51,652 nucleotides of DNA from Candidatus Angelobacter sp. (lineage in GTDB: Bacteria; Acidobacteriota; Terriglobia; Terriglobales; Acidobacteriaceae): NCBI GenBank assembly GCA_025462835.1, contig JAOAPH010000078.1, positions 1 to 51,652 of the forward strand. Direction: 5' to 3'. Shown here piece after piece: positions 1 through 8,162 of the stretch. Positions within the stretch are counted from its first letter, which is position 1; every line of letters starts with the position of its first letter. The position numbers were made by a program, and so were the translations under genes. The notes below the pieces were generated by a model. The model searched no databases, had not been told where the DNA came from, and worked only from the letters and a program-made list of their open reading frames with translations.

Positions 1-276
1 GTTGCCGCATCTCGTCCGATCTGCGATTCCGGCTGGCTCCCGATGGACCGCCAGGTCGGATCGTCAGGCCAGACCGTCGCGCCCAAACTGTATCTTGCGC
101 TCGGCATCAGCGGCGCAATCCAGCACATTGTGGGCATGAAGGGCTCGCGCACGATCATCGCCATCAATAAGGATGCGGAAGCTCCAATCTTCGAGATCGC
201 CGACTACGGAATCGTCGGCAACTTATTCGAGATAGTCCCGCCACTGATCGAAGAAGTGAAAAAGGCGAAGGCGTAA
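1..276 (+). CDS. etfA: Electron transfer flavoprotein alpha subunit, C-terminal part
   Basis: The reading frame is open from the first base, so the start lies upstream of the window. The visible 91 residues are the FAD-binding C-terminal domain of EtfA: GSSGQTV followed by LGISGAIQH and the [11 protein letters not shown] segment contact FAD in this family. EtfA pairs with EtfB and passes electrons from acyl-CoA and other flavin dehydrogenases to ETF-ubiquinone oxidoreductase. That enzyme is encoded 482 bases downstream on the same strand, so the two were probably one operon (etfB is expected upstream, out of view). The TAA stop is followed after three bases by the inverted repeat that frames the next gene. 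Confidence 0.95.
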   Translation, partial: VAASRPICDSGWLPMDRQVGSSGQTVAPKLYLALGISGAIQHIVGMKGSRTIIAINKDAEAPIFEIADYGIVGNLFEIVPPLIEEVKKAKA

Positions 277-279
277 ACC

Positions 280-305
280 GAGTTTCAAGTTGCGAGTTTC
301 GGGTT
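280..305 (+). repeat. Left terminal inverted repeat of the four-helix-bundle element
   Basis: A 26-base sequence built from GAGTTTC/AAGTT/CGGGTT units. It matches the reverse complement of 730-755 at 25 of 26 positions. It starts three bases after the etfA stop codon. Confidence 0.9.
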
Positions 306-345
306 GAACCCCTTCCTCGCGTTTTCTTTTGCTGACGGTTCAACT

Positions 346-723
346 ATGAGCAGTTCGTTTCGCGATCTAGTCGTTTGGCGGAAGGCTAAGAAGTTGAGCC
401 TCGACGTATATCGCGTATCGAAACAATTTCCTCGTGACGAGATCTACGGCCTGACTTCGCAAACACGCAGGGCGGCCATTTCCGTGGTGTCGAATATCGC
501 AGAGGGCCAAGGCCGGTTGACCCGAGGAGAATTTCTGCAGCATCTTGGAATCGCTCGCGGGTCGTTGTTTGAACTTCATAGCCAGCTAGAAATTGCGACC
601 GATCTCGGATATGTGACAGCTTCTGATTTTAGGGATCTCGACAGCTTGATCGGAGAGGTCAGAGCCATGCTTCTTGGCCTAATTGATTCTCTTAAACCCA
701 AATCGAAGGCAGCGGGAGCTTGA
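346..723 (+). CDS. Four-helix-bundle protein (23S rRNA intervening-sequence / Avd-like family)
   Basis: A 125-residue protein of the family typified by proteins encoded in 23S rRNA intervening sequences and by Avd of diversity-generating retroelements (TIGR02436 type). Typical features are FRDLVVWRKAK near residues 5-15, YGLTSQTRRAA and SNIAEGQGR near 35-60, and the helical FLQHLGIARGSLFELHSQLE stretch. The molecular role of the family is unknown; Avd itself binds a reverse transcriptase and RNA. I chose the ATG at 346 because the family begins there; an upstream TTG at 304 lies inside the left inverted repeat. The gene sits alone between etfA and etfQO, framed by a 26-bp inverted repeat pair, which looks like an insertion into the etf operon. 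Confidence 0.85.
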   Translation: MSSSFRDLVVWRKAKKLSLDVYRVSKQFPRDEIYGLTSQTRRAAISVVSNIAEGQGRLTRGEFLQHLGIARGSLFELHSQLEIATDLGYVTASDFRDLDSLIGEVRAMLLGLIDSLKPKSKAAGA

Positions 724-729
724 ACTCGA

Positions 730-755
730 AACCCGAAACTCGTAACTTGAAACTC
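730..755 (-). repeat. Right terminal inverted repeat of the four-helix-bundle element
   Basis: Reverse-complement partner of 280-305 with one mismatch. It begins six bases after the four-helix-bundle stop and ends two bases before the etfQO ATG. In an etf transcript the two arms could form a 26-bp stem enclosing the small gene. Confidence 0.9.
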
Positions 756-757
756 CT

Positions 758-2473
758 ATGATTCATTTTCGTAAGCCGCTCGCAAACGTTGAACGTCCGC
801 AAATGGAAGCCGATGTAGTGATCGTTGGCGGCGGCCCCTCCGGCATGGCTTGCGCGCTGCGCCTCTCGCAATTGATTGACGACCACAACGCAATCCATCC
901 TGACGCGCAACTGAGCAAAGAGAACATTTACGTTCTGGAGAAATCGCGCGAGACGGCGCAGCACCTGCTCTCCGGTGCATTGCTTGACCCACGTTCGATG
1001 CGCGAGTTGCTGCCTGGTTTTGAGAAGGAAGCGCCCATCGACGCCGAAGTAGTCAAGGAGGCGGTGTACTTCCTCACCGAAAAAGGTAAGTTCAAATTGC
1101 CTATCACGCCGCCACCTTTGCGCGACCACGGCAACTACGTCATCTCAATCAACAAATTCGTAAAGTGGATGGGAGAAAAGGTCGAGGCTGCCGGGATCAC
1201 CGTCTTCAACGGATTCGCCGGTTCTGAGTTGCTGATCAAAGGCGACCGCGTGATTGGCGTCCGCACGGACGATAAGGGTGTCGACAAAGAAGGGAATCCC
1301 AAATCGAATTTCGAACCCGGATATGACCTTAAAGCGAAATGCGTGATCCTCGCCGAAGGCAGCCGGGGATCGCTCACCAAGCAACTTGTCGCCCGCTTCA
1401 ATCTCGACCACGATCGCAACCCGCAGACCTACGGCGTTGGCGTCAAAGAATTATGGGAAGTCCCCAGCGGACGCGTTTCCAAAGGCGAAGTCATTTACAC
1501 CATGGGGTATCCGCTAACCACACAGGAATACGGTGGCGCCTGGATCTATGGCTCAAAGGACAACATCGTTTCTCTAGGCTTTGTCACCGGGCTCGATTAC
1601 CACGACCCGCGCATCGATCCGCAGAAAGTCTTGCAGGAATTTAAGAAGCATCCATTCATTGCACACCTGCTTGAGGGCGGCAAGATGATCCGCTACGGCG
1701 CGAAGTCTCTTCCCTATGGCGGATGGTTTGCGATCCCGCCGGTCGCGGGCGATGGCTGGATGATACTCGGCGACTCTGCCGGCTTCCTGAACTCACAACG
1801 GTTGAAGGGAATTCACCTGGCGATCAAGAGCGGGATGCTCGCTGCCGAAACTGCGTTCGACGCGATGACGACAAACGACTTCTCCAGCCAGCAGCTCCGT
1901 ACTTATCAAACGCGAGTGGACAAGAGCTGGATCAAGGAAGAGCTTTGGCAGGTGCGAAATTTCCATCAGGGATTTGAGCACGGCATGCTCGAAGGAATGG
2001 TGCACACCGCATTTCAGCAGATCACCGGCGGACGCGGCTTCCATGAACGCTATGCCAGCGTTCCCGGCCACGAGCGCATGCAGACTTTGAACACGCTCTC
2101 TCCCGTCGGCGACGACCGCGCTCACATGCTCGGCACGGCAAAAGGCGATGGCAAACTTACCTTCGACAAGCTGACCGACGTGTACCACTCCGGCACCAAA
2201 CACGAAGAAGATCAGCCGTCGCACCTTGTCGTGCATGACACGAATATCTGCGCCACGCGATGCACCGTAGAATTCGGCAATCCTTGCCAGAGCTTCTGTC
2301 CCGCGAGCGTTTACGAGATGGAAGAAGCTGCGGACGTGCCTGGAGGCAAGCAGCTCCGCATCAACGCCTCAAACTGCGTCCACTGCAAGACCTGCGACAT
2401 CATGGACCCCTACCAGATCATCACTTGGGTTCCGCCCGAGGGTGGCGGCGGGCCGAATTATGATGGAATGTGA
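758..2473 (+). CDS. Electron transfer flavoprotein-ubiquinone oxidoreductase
   Basis: A 571-residue membrane-associated iron-sulfur flavoprotein that oxidises reduced ETF and reduces quinone, linking acyl-CoA and amino-acid oxidation to the respiratory chain. The N-terminal dinucleotide-binding motif is VIVGGGPSGM at residues 21-30. A second FAD segment, WMILGDSAGFLN, lies near residue 335. The C-terminal 4Fe-4S domain has cysteines 514, 540, 543 and 546 in FCPA and CVHCKTCD, and ends with the conserved PEGGGGPNYDGM. Full length for the family. It follows etfA and the inserted four-helix-bundle gene, with no ordinary leader because the ATG comes two bases after the repeat. It ends directly against the convergent nuclease gene, with no spacer. 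Confidence 0.95.
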   Translation: MIHFRKPLANVERPQMEADVVIVGGGPSGMACALRLSQLIDDHNAIHPDAQLSKENIYVLEKSRETAQHLLSGALLDPRSMRELLPGFEKEAPIDAEVVKEAVYFLTEKGKFKLPITPPPLRDHGNYVISINKFVKWMGEKVEAAGITVFNGFAGSELLIKGDRVIGVRTDDKGVDKEGNPKSNFEPGYDLKAKCVILAEGSRGSLTKQLVARFNLDHDRNPQTYGVGVKELWEVPSGRVSKGEVIYTMGYPLTTQEYGGAWIYGSKDNIVSLGFVTGLDYHDPRIDPQKVLQEFKKHPFIAHLLEGGKMIRYGAKSLPYGGWFAIPPVAGDGWMILGDSAGFLNSQRLKGIHLAIKSGMLAAETAFDAMTTNDFSSQQLRTYQTRVDKSWIKEELWQVRNFHQGFEHGMLEGMVHTAFQQITGGRGFHERYASVPGHERMQTLNTLSPVGDDRAHMLGTAKGDGKLTFDKLTDVYHSGTKHEEDQPSHLVVHDTNICATRCTVEFGNPCQSFCPASVYEMEEAADVPGGKQLRINASNCVHCKTCDIMDPYQIITWVPPEGGGGPNYDGM

Positions 2474-3469
2474 CTACTGAGTCTTCTTCGTAGCAGCGGC
2501 AGCCGCAGCCTTTCTGTCCGCATACGGGTCCGGAGGATCAACTGCGCTCTCCATCCATGCCGTGTACCAGAGATTAGCCAGCATCTGCGCTCCGGCTGCA
2601 AGTCGTTTGTTCGCGAACTCTCGTCCTTCGGCTGAGCCTTTGCCTGCGAATCCGCCTGCTTTCTCAATCTTGTATAGTGGCTCGACCAGGCTGTTCGACT
2701 CTTTCAGATACGCAATGTAATCCTGCCGCGGATTCTTCAACTGCACCGGCTCATGGACTAGCGGTGAAAAATCCTTCGACGTCAGATTCTCTTTGACAAA
2801 GCGAGTCTCAAAATCCGAGTGGATGCCATGTTTCGTGACGTATCCATTCGGATTGTCTCCCACCCACCCATCGTATTTCACGCTGACGTGCAGCGGCTGC
2901 GATCCATCTGCCACGTAATGTCCCAGCCATCCGGCGTACAGAATAATGTTGTTCTCGATGCCCGCGGCCTTCTTCTTGTCTTTGTCTGCGAGCGCATGAC
3001 GATATTCGCGGAACGCTACCTTCATTCGCTCATATACTTCCATTGTGATGTACGGCTGCATCCCGACCCTGTCGGGAAGCAATTCGTCGGCCTCTTTTTG
3101 CGGCACCCCCGCAGCCAGCATCGCCGCGCGCTTCTCGTACAGCTTCTTCATAAAGCCGTAGCGGCCCACAGGAAAATCGCCGAACTCGGCCGGCCAGCGC
3201 TCAATATCGATGAAGTGATCGGCCTCTTGCGAATACTTCAACTCGGGCTCGCCGTTCTGGTTCCTCCAGCGATCGGGCTCCGGCCCAAGATATCCCAGCC
3301 TGTCCGCGGCCTTGTGCAGAAAACCTGGCATGGATTTCGGCAGCTTCATCGCCGCCACTTCGTTGATCCACGTGTGTCCTTCCTGCCCCCACGCACTCAC
3401 CGGTTGCCGGCCAGATATTACGATTGCGATCAAAACAACAACAATCCCCCGCGCGAGATTCCGCATTGC
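2474..3469 (-). CDS. Secreted S1/P1-like zinc-dependent nuclease
   Basis: A 331-residue exported protein. An N-terminal hydrophobic signal (residues 8-18) ends at VSA before W26, and the mature protein begins WGQEGH. In S1/P1 nucleases and zinc phospholipase C the N-terminal Trp and the nearby His bind zinc. Further ligand-like motifs are ADHFID, LGHYVADGSQPLHV and HSDFE. The likely role is degradation of single-stranded nucleic acids or 3'-nucleotides outside the cytoplasm. The open frame runs 65 codons further upstream, but the signal peptide fixes the start at 3469. The stop abuts the etfQO stop, so the two genes converge without an intervening terminator. The C-terminal tail is alanine- and lysine-rich. 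Confidence 0.82.
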   Translation of the reverse strand, partial: AMRNLARGIVVVLIAIVISGRQPVSAWGQEGHTWINEVAAMKLPKSMPGFLHKAADRLGYLGPEPDRWRNQNGEPELKYSQEADHFIDIERWPAEFGDFPVGRYGFMKKLYEKRAAMLAAGVPQKEADELLPDRVGMQPYITMEVYERMKVAFREYRHALADKDKKKAAGIENNIILYAGWLGHYVADGSQPLHVSVKYDGWVGDNPNGYVTKHGIHSDFETRFVKENLTSKDFSPLVHEPVQLKNPRQDYIAYLKESNSLVEPLYKIEKAGGFAGKGSAEGREFANKRLAAGAQMLANLWYTAWMESAVDPPDPYADRKAAAAAATKKTQ

Positions 3470-3561
3470 ACGTCTCCCAGATTCAGATAAAGATTGGAAT
3501 GAAGTACAGGGATTATAATGGCAGTAGGTATCCGACCGTCCTTCCCTGTGGGAATACTCTG

Positions 3562-3672
3562 GAAATGGCGGCGAGTCCGGCATCAATCCGCCGGACGAGG
3601 GCGCAAGTGGAAACGCTCGCGCCTCCCGTGCAGATGTCATCTGCGCATTGGAAAGGGACCTCACTCGCCAGC
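3562..3672 (+). promoter_or_regulatory. Probable molybdenum-cofactor (Moco) riboswitch upstream of moaA
   Basis: About 70 bases before moaA lies a compact fold. A 7-bp closing helix pairs GGCGAGT (3570-3576) with ACTCGCC (3663-3669). Inside are a CCGGC/GCCGG hairpin (3577-3594), GAGG/CCTC pairing (3597-3600 with 3659-3662) and a GCAGA/TCTGC hairpin (3630-3644). The segments GCCTCCCG and GGAAAGGGAC resemble conserved parts of the Moco RNA motif as I remember it. The helices and the position are seen; the class assignment is from memory without a covariance search. If right, Moco sensing would control moaA. Confidence 0.55.
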
Positions 3673-3738
3673 GCTATCTCACGCCTGCGGGATTTACTTC
3701 CTTTTCCTTCGCAAACACATCTCACCAACAATTGAATA

Positions 3739-4725
3739 ATGCGAATCACCGACAAATTCGGCCGTGCCATCACTGACGTGCGCGTCTCCATAACTGACCG
3801 CTGCAATTACAAGTGCGTCTATTGCCGGACGGGAAATGAAGGCGCCCAGTATGCAGATCTACCCATGGCCGATTACCTGCGCATGGTTCGAGTGCTCGTT
3901 AGCATGGGGATTGAAAAGGTGCGGATCACCGGCGGGGAGCCGCTGTTACGGAAGGGTGTTGTCGATTTCGTTCGCGAACTGAGCCTGCTTCGCACGATTG
4001 ACGGCAATTCTCTCGACACCGCGATCACCACCAACGGCCACCTGCTCGCAAATCTCGCTCAACCTCTGAAAGACGCGGGATTGAAACGCGTGACCGTTAG
4101 CATGGACGCAGTCGATCCCGCCAAATTCGCGCGTATCACTCGCGTGGAGAATGGATATCAAAACGTGACCGCCGGCATTCGCGCTGCGCGTCGTGCAGGT
4201 TTAGATCCAGTGAAAGTGAATTGCGTTTTGCTGCGCGGCTTCAATGAAGATCAAATCGTGGAATTCGGAAAGTTCGCGCGCGACGAAGGCGTCGTGGTGC
4301 GCTTCATCGAGTTTATGCCGTTGGAAGAAGATCGAGTGTGGACGCCGGAGATCGTGGTTTCTCTGGATGAGATTCTTCAGCGCATGAGTCAGTTCATGCC
4401 GCTCAAAGAGATTGCTCATGCTTCAAGCGAGACCGCCCGGCGATATGTTTTCGATGACGGCATCGGCGAGATTGGCATCATCGCTCCCGTCTCGCATCCC
4501 TTCTGCGGACATTGCAGCCGCATCCGCATCACCTCAGATGGCAAGATTCGTACCTGCCTTTTTTCTCAGGTAGATCACGATTTGTACGGCGTAATGAAAC
4601 GCGGTTCAGATGCCGACATGGCTGCCTACATCGAAAAAGTCGTGCAGAAGAAGGAAGCTCGACATCATATCGGCGAGCCGGATTTTCAAAAGCCGTCGCG
4701 CAGTATGGTTCACATTGGCGGCTGA
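3739..4725 (+). CDS. moaA: GTP 3',8-cyclase (molybdenum cofactor biosynthesis)
   Basis: A 328-residue radical SAM enzyme that converts GTP to 3',8-cyclo-dihydro-GTP, the first step of molybdopterin synthesis. The SAM-binding 4Fe-4S cluster motif is CNYKCVYC (C22, C26, C29), with the GGEP motif near residue 66. The second, substrate-binding cluster is carried by C256, C259 and C273 in CGHCSRIR and the following segment. The protein ends with the conserved GG tail. Normal family length. The ATG at 3739 has a weak Shine-Dalgarno sequence, which would fit control by the folded leader upstream. No other moa genes are nearby, so the pathway is dispersed. Confidence 0.95.
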   Translation: MRITDKFGRAITDVRVSITDRCNYKCVYCRTGNEGAQYADLPMADYLRMVRVLVSMGIEKVRITGGEPLLRKGVVDFVRELSLLRTIDGNSLDTAITTNGHLLANLAQPLKDAGLKRVTVSMDAVDPAKFARITRVENGYQNVTAGIRAARRAGLDPVKVNCVLLRGFNEDQIVEFGKFARDEGVVVRFIEFMPLEEDRVWTPEIVVSLDEILQRMSQFMPLKEIAHASSETARRYVFDDGIGEIGIIAPVSHPFCGHCSRIRITSDGKIRTCLFSQVDHDLYGVMKRGSDADMAAYIEKVVQKKEARHHIGEPDFQKPSRSMVHIGG

Positions 4726-4731
4726 CCCGAG

Positions 4732-5211
4732 CTAGTACTCGACCTTCATCGGACTCTTCGCCCACTCTTGAAACGCCCGGATGGCTTCATCCCGCATGAG
4801 CTGCACCAGTGGAATTTTTCGTCGTTCGCCCGCCAGCGCAATCTCTTTGTATATAAAAGAATCGTCAAAACCGGCCGCTGCCGCATCCTCCTTGGAGTTC
4901 CCAAAAAAGACTTTGCTGGGTCTTGCCCAGTAGATCGCAGCCAGGCACATCGGACACGGCTCACAACTCGAATAGATCTCGCATCCCGTCAGCTGGAAAC
5001 TCTTGAGGGCCGCGCATGCCTCGCGTATTGCCACTACCTCCGCGTGAGCCGTGGGGTCGTTGGTCGACGTCACGCGATTAAGGCCGCGCGCAATGATTCG
5101 GCCATCTTTTACGATCACCGCTGCAAATGGCCCGCCGTTACCTTCGCGGACGTTCTTAAGCGATAACGCAATCGCTTCAGCCATGAATGGATTGGAAGAG
5201 TTTGTGCTCAT
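4732..5211 (-). CDS. guaD: Guanine deaminase
   Basis: A 159-residue cytidine-deaminase-fold enzyme that hydrolyses guanine to xanthine and ammonia in purine salvage or catabolism. The zinc site is HAE (H56, catalytic E58) and CEPCPMC (C86, C89). The stretch CLAAIYWARP and the C-terminal FDDSFIYKEI closely resemble Bacillus subtilis GuaD rather than tRNA adenosine deaminase TadA. Length matches the family. It converges on moaA with a six-base gap. The first codons and the leader form an inverted repeat (5186-5202 with 5234-5250) that loops out the start codon, suggesting translational control. Confidence 0.88.
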   Translation of the reverse strand: MSTNSSNPFMAEAIALSLKNVREGNGGPFAAVIVKDGRIIARGLNRVTSTNDPTAHAEVVAIREACAALKSFQLTGCEIYSSCEPCPMCLAAIYWARPSKVFFGNSKEDAAAAGFDDSFIYKEIALAGERRKIPLVQLMRDEAIRAFQEWAKSPMKVEY

Positions 5212-5250
5212 GCGAATAAAAACCTACTACAAGAACTCTTCCAATCCAAT
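5186..5250. promoter_or_regulatory. Inverted repeat enclosing the guaD start codon
   Basis: AATGGATTGGAAGAGTT (5186-5202) and AACTCTTCCAATCCAAT (5234-5250) are complementary at 16 of 17 positions, with a 31-base loop. On the guaD transcript one arm is in the leader and the other in codons 4-8, so the start codon lies in the loop. It also marks the edge of the phage-like region. Confidence 0.6.
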
Positions 5251-5306
5251 CTTTGTCTGCGTTACTTTCTCGATTACTTCACAGCCCACGCGCTCGCGTT
5301 CAAGCA

Positions 5307-5531
5307 CTAGACCACTCCGTCAATGACCTTGCTCAATCCATCTTTGAATTTTCCGTCATCCACAATATCCTTGCTCGTGACAGCTTCTGTGATGGACAGC
5401 GCCGCTCCGATGAAAGACATCGCCGCTTCTTTTTTGTCTGCGCCGCTCTTTCCGCCAAACAGCGCCTCAATTCCATGCACTACCGCTGGAATGAAAGCCA
5501 CTCCCCGTAACAACTTCGCCAAAAAATTCAT
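5307..5531 (-). CDS. Small protein at the end of the phage-like late module
   Basis: A 74-residue protein with a strong GGAGG ribosome-binding site five bases before its ATG. The N-terminal 25 residues are hydrophobic and could span or associate with the membrane; the rest is a short amphipathic helix-rich segment. I do not recognise the family. Its position last in the minus-strand late module, after a holin-like gene, suggests a lysis-related or accessory phage role, but this is inference from location only. Confidence 0.6.
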   Translation of the reverse strand: MNFLAKLLRGVAFIPAVVHGIEALFGGKSGADKKEAAMSFIGAALSITEAVTSKDIVDDGKFKDGLSKVIDGVV

Positions 5532-5554
5532 CTCTTCCTCCGTCTATTTTTGTT

Positions 5555-5776
5555 TTAATGTCTGATCCGCAAGTAATCGATCCCCAGATGCACCAGCGTC
5601 AGCACTGTCCCTGCCAACCCGGCAATTCCGATGGCCCGCTGCACCATCGCCTCATGCTTCTCTACACGCTGCTCCATCTGCCGCAGCCGACCCGGCTGCC
5701 CGTTCCCCAGCAGCGCCCTCATCTCCGTCTTAAGCGTCGATAGATCCGCCAAGACCCTCTGCTCAAAATCCGTCAT
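5555..5776 (-). CDS. Holin-like / XhlA-like coiled-coil membrane protein
   Basis: A 73-residue protein. Residues 1-45 are charged and helical (LADLSTLKTEMRALL, QMEQRVEKHEAMV). A single hydrophobic segment follows near 46-68 (AIGIAGLAGTVLTLVHLGI). This layout of an N-terminal coiled coil and one C-terminal transmembrane helix matches XhlA/haemolysin-type phage proteins that work with holins. The start at 5776 follows GAGAGG with five bases of spacing; upstream codons in the frame lack such a site. It lies just downstream of the large tail gene, the usual place for lysis genes, but no endolysin was found. Confidence 0.6.
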   Translation of the reverse strand: MTDFEQRVLADLSTLKTEMRALLGNGQPGRLRQMEQRVEKHEAMVQRAIGIAGLAGTVLTLVHLGIDYLRIRH

Positions 5777-5796
5777 TGCTACCTCTCTTGCATCTT

Positions 5797-8121
5797 TCAA
5801 AACGGGTAATCGACATACAACACCGTCGAGAAGCGCGAATACTTCCGCGGCGTGCTGCCATCGAATTGCTTCAGGTAATAAGTCTGCACGCGCGCGAGTC
5901 TGGGCACAGTAAATGACTGGCAGCTAAAACGCCCGACCAGATTGCGATCGCTGTCTGGGTCCCAGCTGCCATCGCTCCTCCGCACCTCTATGCCACCGCC
6001 TGCAGGAGGAGCAACTCCCGCATCGATCACCACTGTGGTCGACGTGATCGACGTGATTTCCGCGTCTGGAATATTCCCTGTGTAACTTGTTCCCGGGATC
6101 ACCGCGTCCACCAGGTCACGCACGCTGCCTTGCTGGAATTCGAATGAATTCGTCTCTGCTGCATCATTTGCGAAGGAGACTTTGTAGCGGCAACGTTCTT
6201 CAAAGAGATCCAATATTTCGACCGCAACCTGTTTTATCGTTGCGCTGAAGTTCGCGTTTCGATCTGGCGCAGTAACCGAAATTGTCTCTCCAGGCAGTGG
6301 ATCGACATTTACACCGCCAGGCCACAAGTCGTTCAGGCATTCGTACTCGCCCGCCCAGGCCTGCTGTGTGCTGTCGTCCAGAGCGGCGCTTGCGGCATTT
6401 TCACAATCAGCGGAAGTCCGCGCTGCCGGCTGTGCAACTCGCCGTACCACCGCTCTTACTCCATCATCTCCTTCGCGAGTTTGAGCGGCAATGCTGCTTG
6501 CGTCCACCACGCGCGCCAGTGCCCGGCCCGCGCTTCTGTATTTCACGATGATCGATTCGTTCGACACCGGAACATAGGGCGAAAAAAACAAGAGCTTGCC
6601 CCCTTGCGTGATCGTGCATTCCGCGCCCTCTGCCACATTGCCCGCAAGCCGCGTCTTCGCGGAAAATCCGGGAACCGTGCTCCGCACCTCCGCATCTACG
6701 CCGCGGGTCATTGATGCGAACGAAATACTGCAATGCGCGTCAAGAGCATTTACCAGCGCATAGGAGCAATAGCTTGGAGCGCTATTCACAATGCCGTCAT
6801 ACAGGACAGTCGATACCGCAGCCAGCGTCCCCGGATTTGCCGGATCGATATCGTGTAGCTCAAGCACCACCCTTATTTGCGAAGCCACCGCAGCACCGCC
6901 CCGACCGCTTCCCGTAGGGTGAACGCTAGAATGGAACAACTGCTGGGCCCGATATGGCTCAGCACTGTAGACCCTCGTTGTCAGAGCATACCGATGCCCC
7001 GCAGTGGTCGATATCACCGCTCCTGTGAAACTTCCATTCACCACTGCTTGAATCGAGGATCCAACTCCCGCCGCCGATATTCGAAATCCCGCCAAACAAT
7101 TTCCTTGCTGGGTCGGGCCAGAATACAGGCCTCCGAGCACCGCGTTTGTTGCGGCGCTGAACTCCACTTCGCCGTGCTGCAACCTGATTGCGCTGCCAAG
7201 TTGGACTTGTTCTACAAATTGCAGTAGCGTCTGGCCATCATTCCCGTTGCCACCCTGGATCTGCAGTTTGCCTGCAACCACGCTGATCGCAGACGCCGGA
7301 TCGCTCTTCACCCATAGCGATGGGTCGAAAACGCCATTCTTGAATTCTTCCTCGAAGATGAAGCCAACTCGTCTGACGAACGGCGTGTGCGAAAGAACGA
7401 ATCCGGAACTGAAACCGTCACCCAGGAAATAATTCTTTACATACGCGCGCGGCTCAACTTGCCCCAGCAGAGTCACATCGTTCAGCAACGCGTCCGGCGC
7501 AGTCAGTTTCAACTGCTCCAGGCATGTATTTTCGTCAGCTTCATTCAAGTCATGTGTGACACCGCCGAGCGGTTTCAGACTGAGGGTTCCATCATGCGCG
7601 CGGTAAGCAGCGCGTGACCGCAACGTCAATTCCGCAGCGTGCTCTGACCAACTCAATTGCGAACTCACGCTGAACACTGGCTGTGGCTCCAAATCTTGCA
7701 CTTGCGTCGTAATAAACGCTCCGGGCAAAATGTCTTCCGTGATCTGTTTCAACGCAGATCCCACCGTTCGCGAAGTGAGCGTCGGCCTCTGCAGCATTCT
7801 TTTCCGGTCCAACACCCACTCGTCGCCTGTCGCCTCGAGCAGATAGCGATACACAGGCCCGTGCTGGCCCCAACCTAGATACTCAAACTCAGGCTCGGAC
7901 GTGAGATACCCGGTGAAATAGGAGTAGCCATCTGCGCGCGAAATCTTGATACGTCCGCCGGCCGCCGGCACTACAAATTGCGGATCGTCCGATATCAAGC
8001 TCAGCTGCGCTTTAGCTGGCCGATTCAACTTGCGGACGATCTTCGGAAGCCGCTCGCTTTCGAGCGCAGCCGTGTAATCGCGCGCACCCGCGCCGTCATG
8101 GTTATCGATTGTCAGGATCAT
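5797..8121 (-). CDS. Phage tail/baseplate-type protein
   Basis: A protein of about 774 residues, the largest of the tail block. The N-terminal 200 residues are rich in beta strands, with a motif like ISRADGYSYFTGYL that recalls baseplate hub or tail-tip proteins binding the tube end. A central segment around residues 270-430 reads like a lectin/jelly-roll insertion. The C-terminal end resembles a fibronectin-like or attachment domain. The ATG at 8121 or an in-frame TTG at 8139 could start it; neither has a clear Shine-Dalgarno sequence. It follows the tail-tube candidate in the order expected for a siphovirus-like tail, but no tape-measure gene precedes it. Function is inferred from context. 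Confidence 0.65.
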   Translation of the reverse strand: MILTIDNHDGAGARDYTAALESERLPKIVRKLNRPAKAQLSLISDDPQFVVPAAGGRIKISRADGYSYFTGYLTSEPEFEYLGWGQHGPVYRYLLEATGDEWVLDRKRMLQRPTLTSRTVGSALKQITEDILPGAFITTQVQDLEPQPVFSVSSQLSWSEHAAELTLRSRAAYRAHDGTLSLKPLGGVTHDLNEADENTCLEQLKLTAPDALLNDVTLLGQVEPRAYVKNYFLGDGFSSGFVLSHTPFVRRVGFIFEEEFKNGVFDPSLWVKSDPASAISVVAGKLQIQGGNGNDGQTLLQFVEQVQLGSAIRLQHGEVEFSAATNAVLGGLYSGPTQQGNCLAGFRISAAGVGSSIQAVVNGSFTGAVISTTAGHRYALTTRVYSAEPYRAQQLFHSSVHPTGSGRGGAAVASQIRVVLELHDIDPANPGTLAAVSTVLYDGIVNSAPSYCSYALVNALDAHCSISFASMTRGVDAEVRSTVPGFSAKTRLAGNVAEGAECTITQGGKLLFFSPYVPVSNESIIVKYRSAGRALARVVDASSIAAQTREGDDGVRAVVRRVAQPAARTSADCENAASAALDDSTQQAWAGEYECLNDLWPGGVNVDPLPGETISVTAPDRNANFSATIKQVAVEILDLFEERCRYKVSFANDAAETNSFEFQQGSVRDLVDAVIPGTSYTGNIPDAEITSITSTTVVIDAGVAPPAGGGIEVRRSDGSWDPDSDRNLVGRFSCQSFTVPRLARVQTYYLKQFDGSTPRKYSRFSTVLYVDYPF

Positions 8122-8162
8122 ATTTTTGGATTTACTCAATTATTCGGAAAGAGGAAACGGCA

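Noticed and set aside
2819..3490. 223-codon plus-strand frame
   Set aside because: Antisense to the S1/P1-like nuclease, whose motifs and signal peptide are clear.
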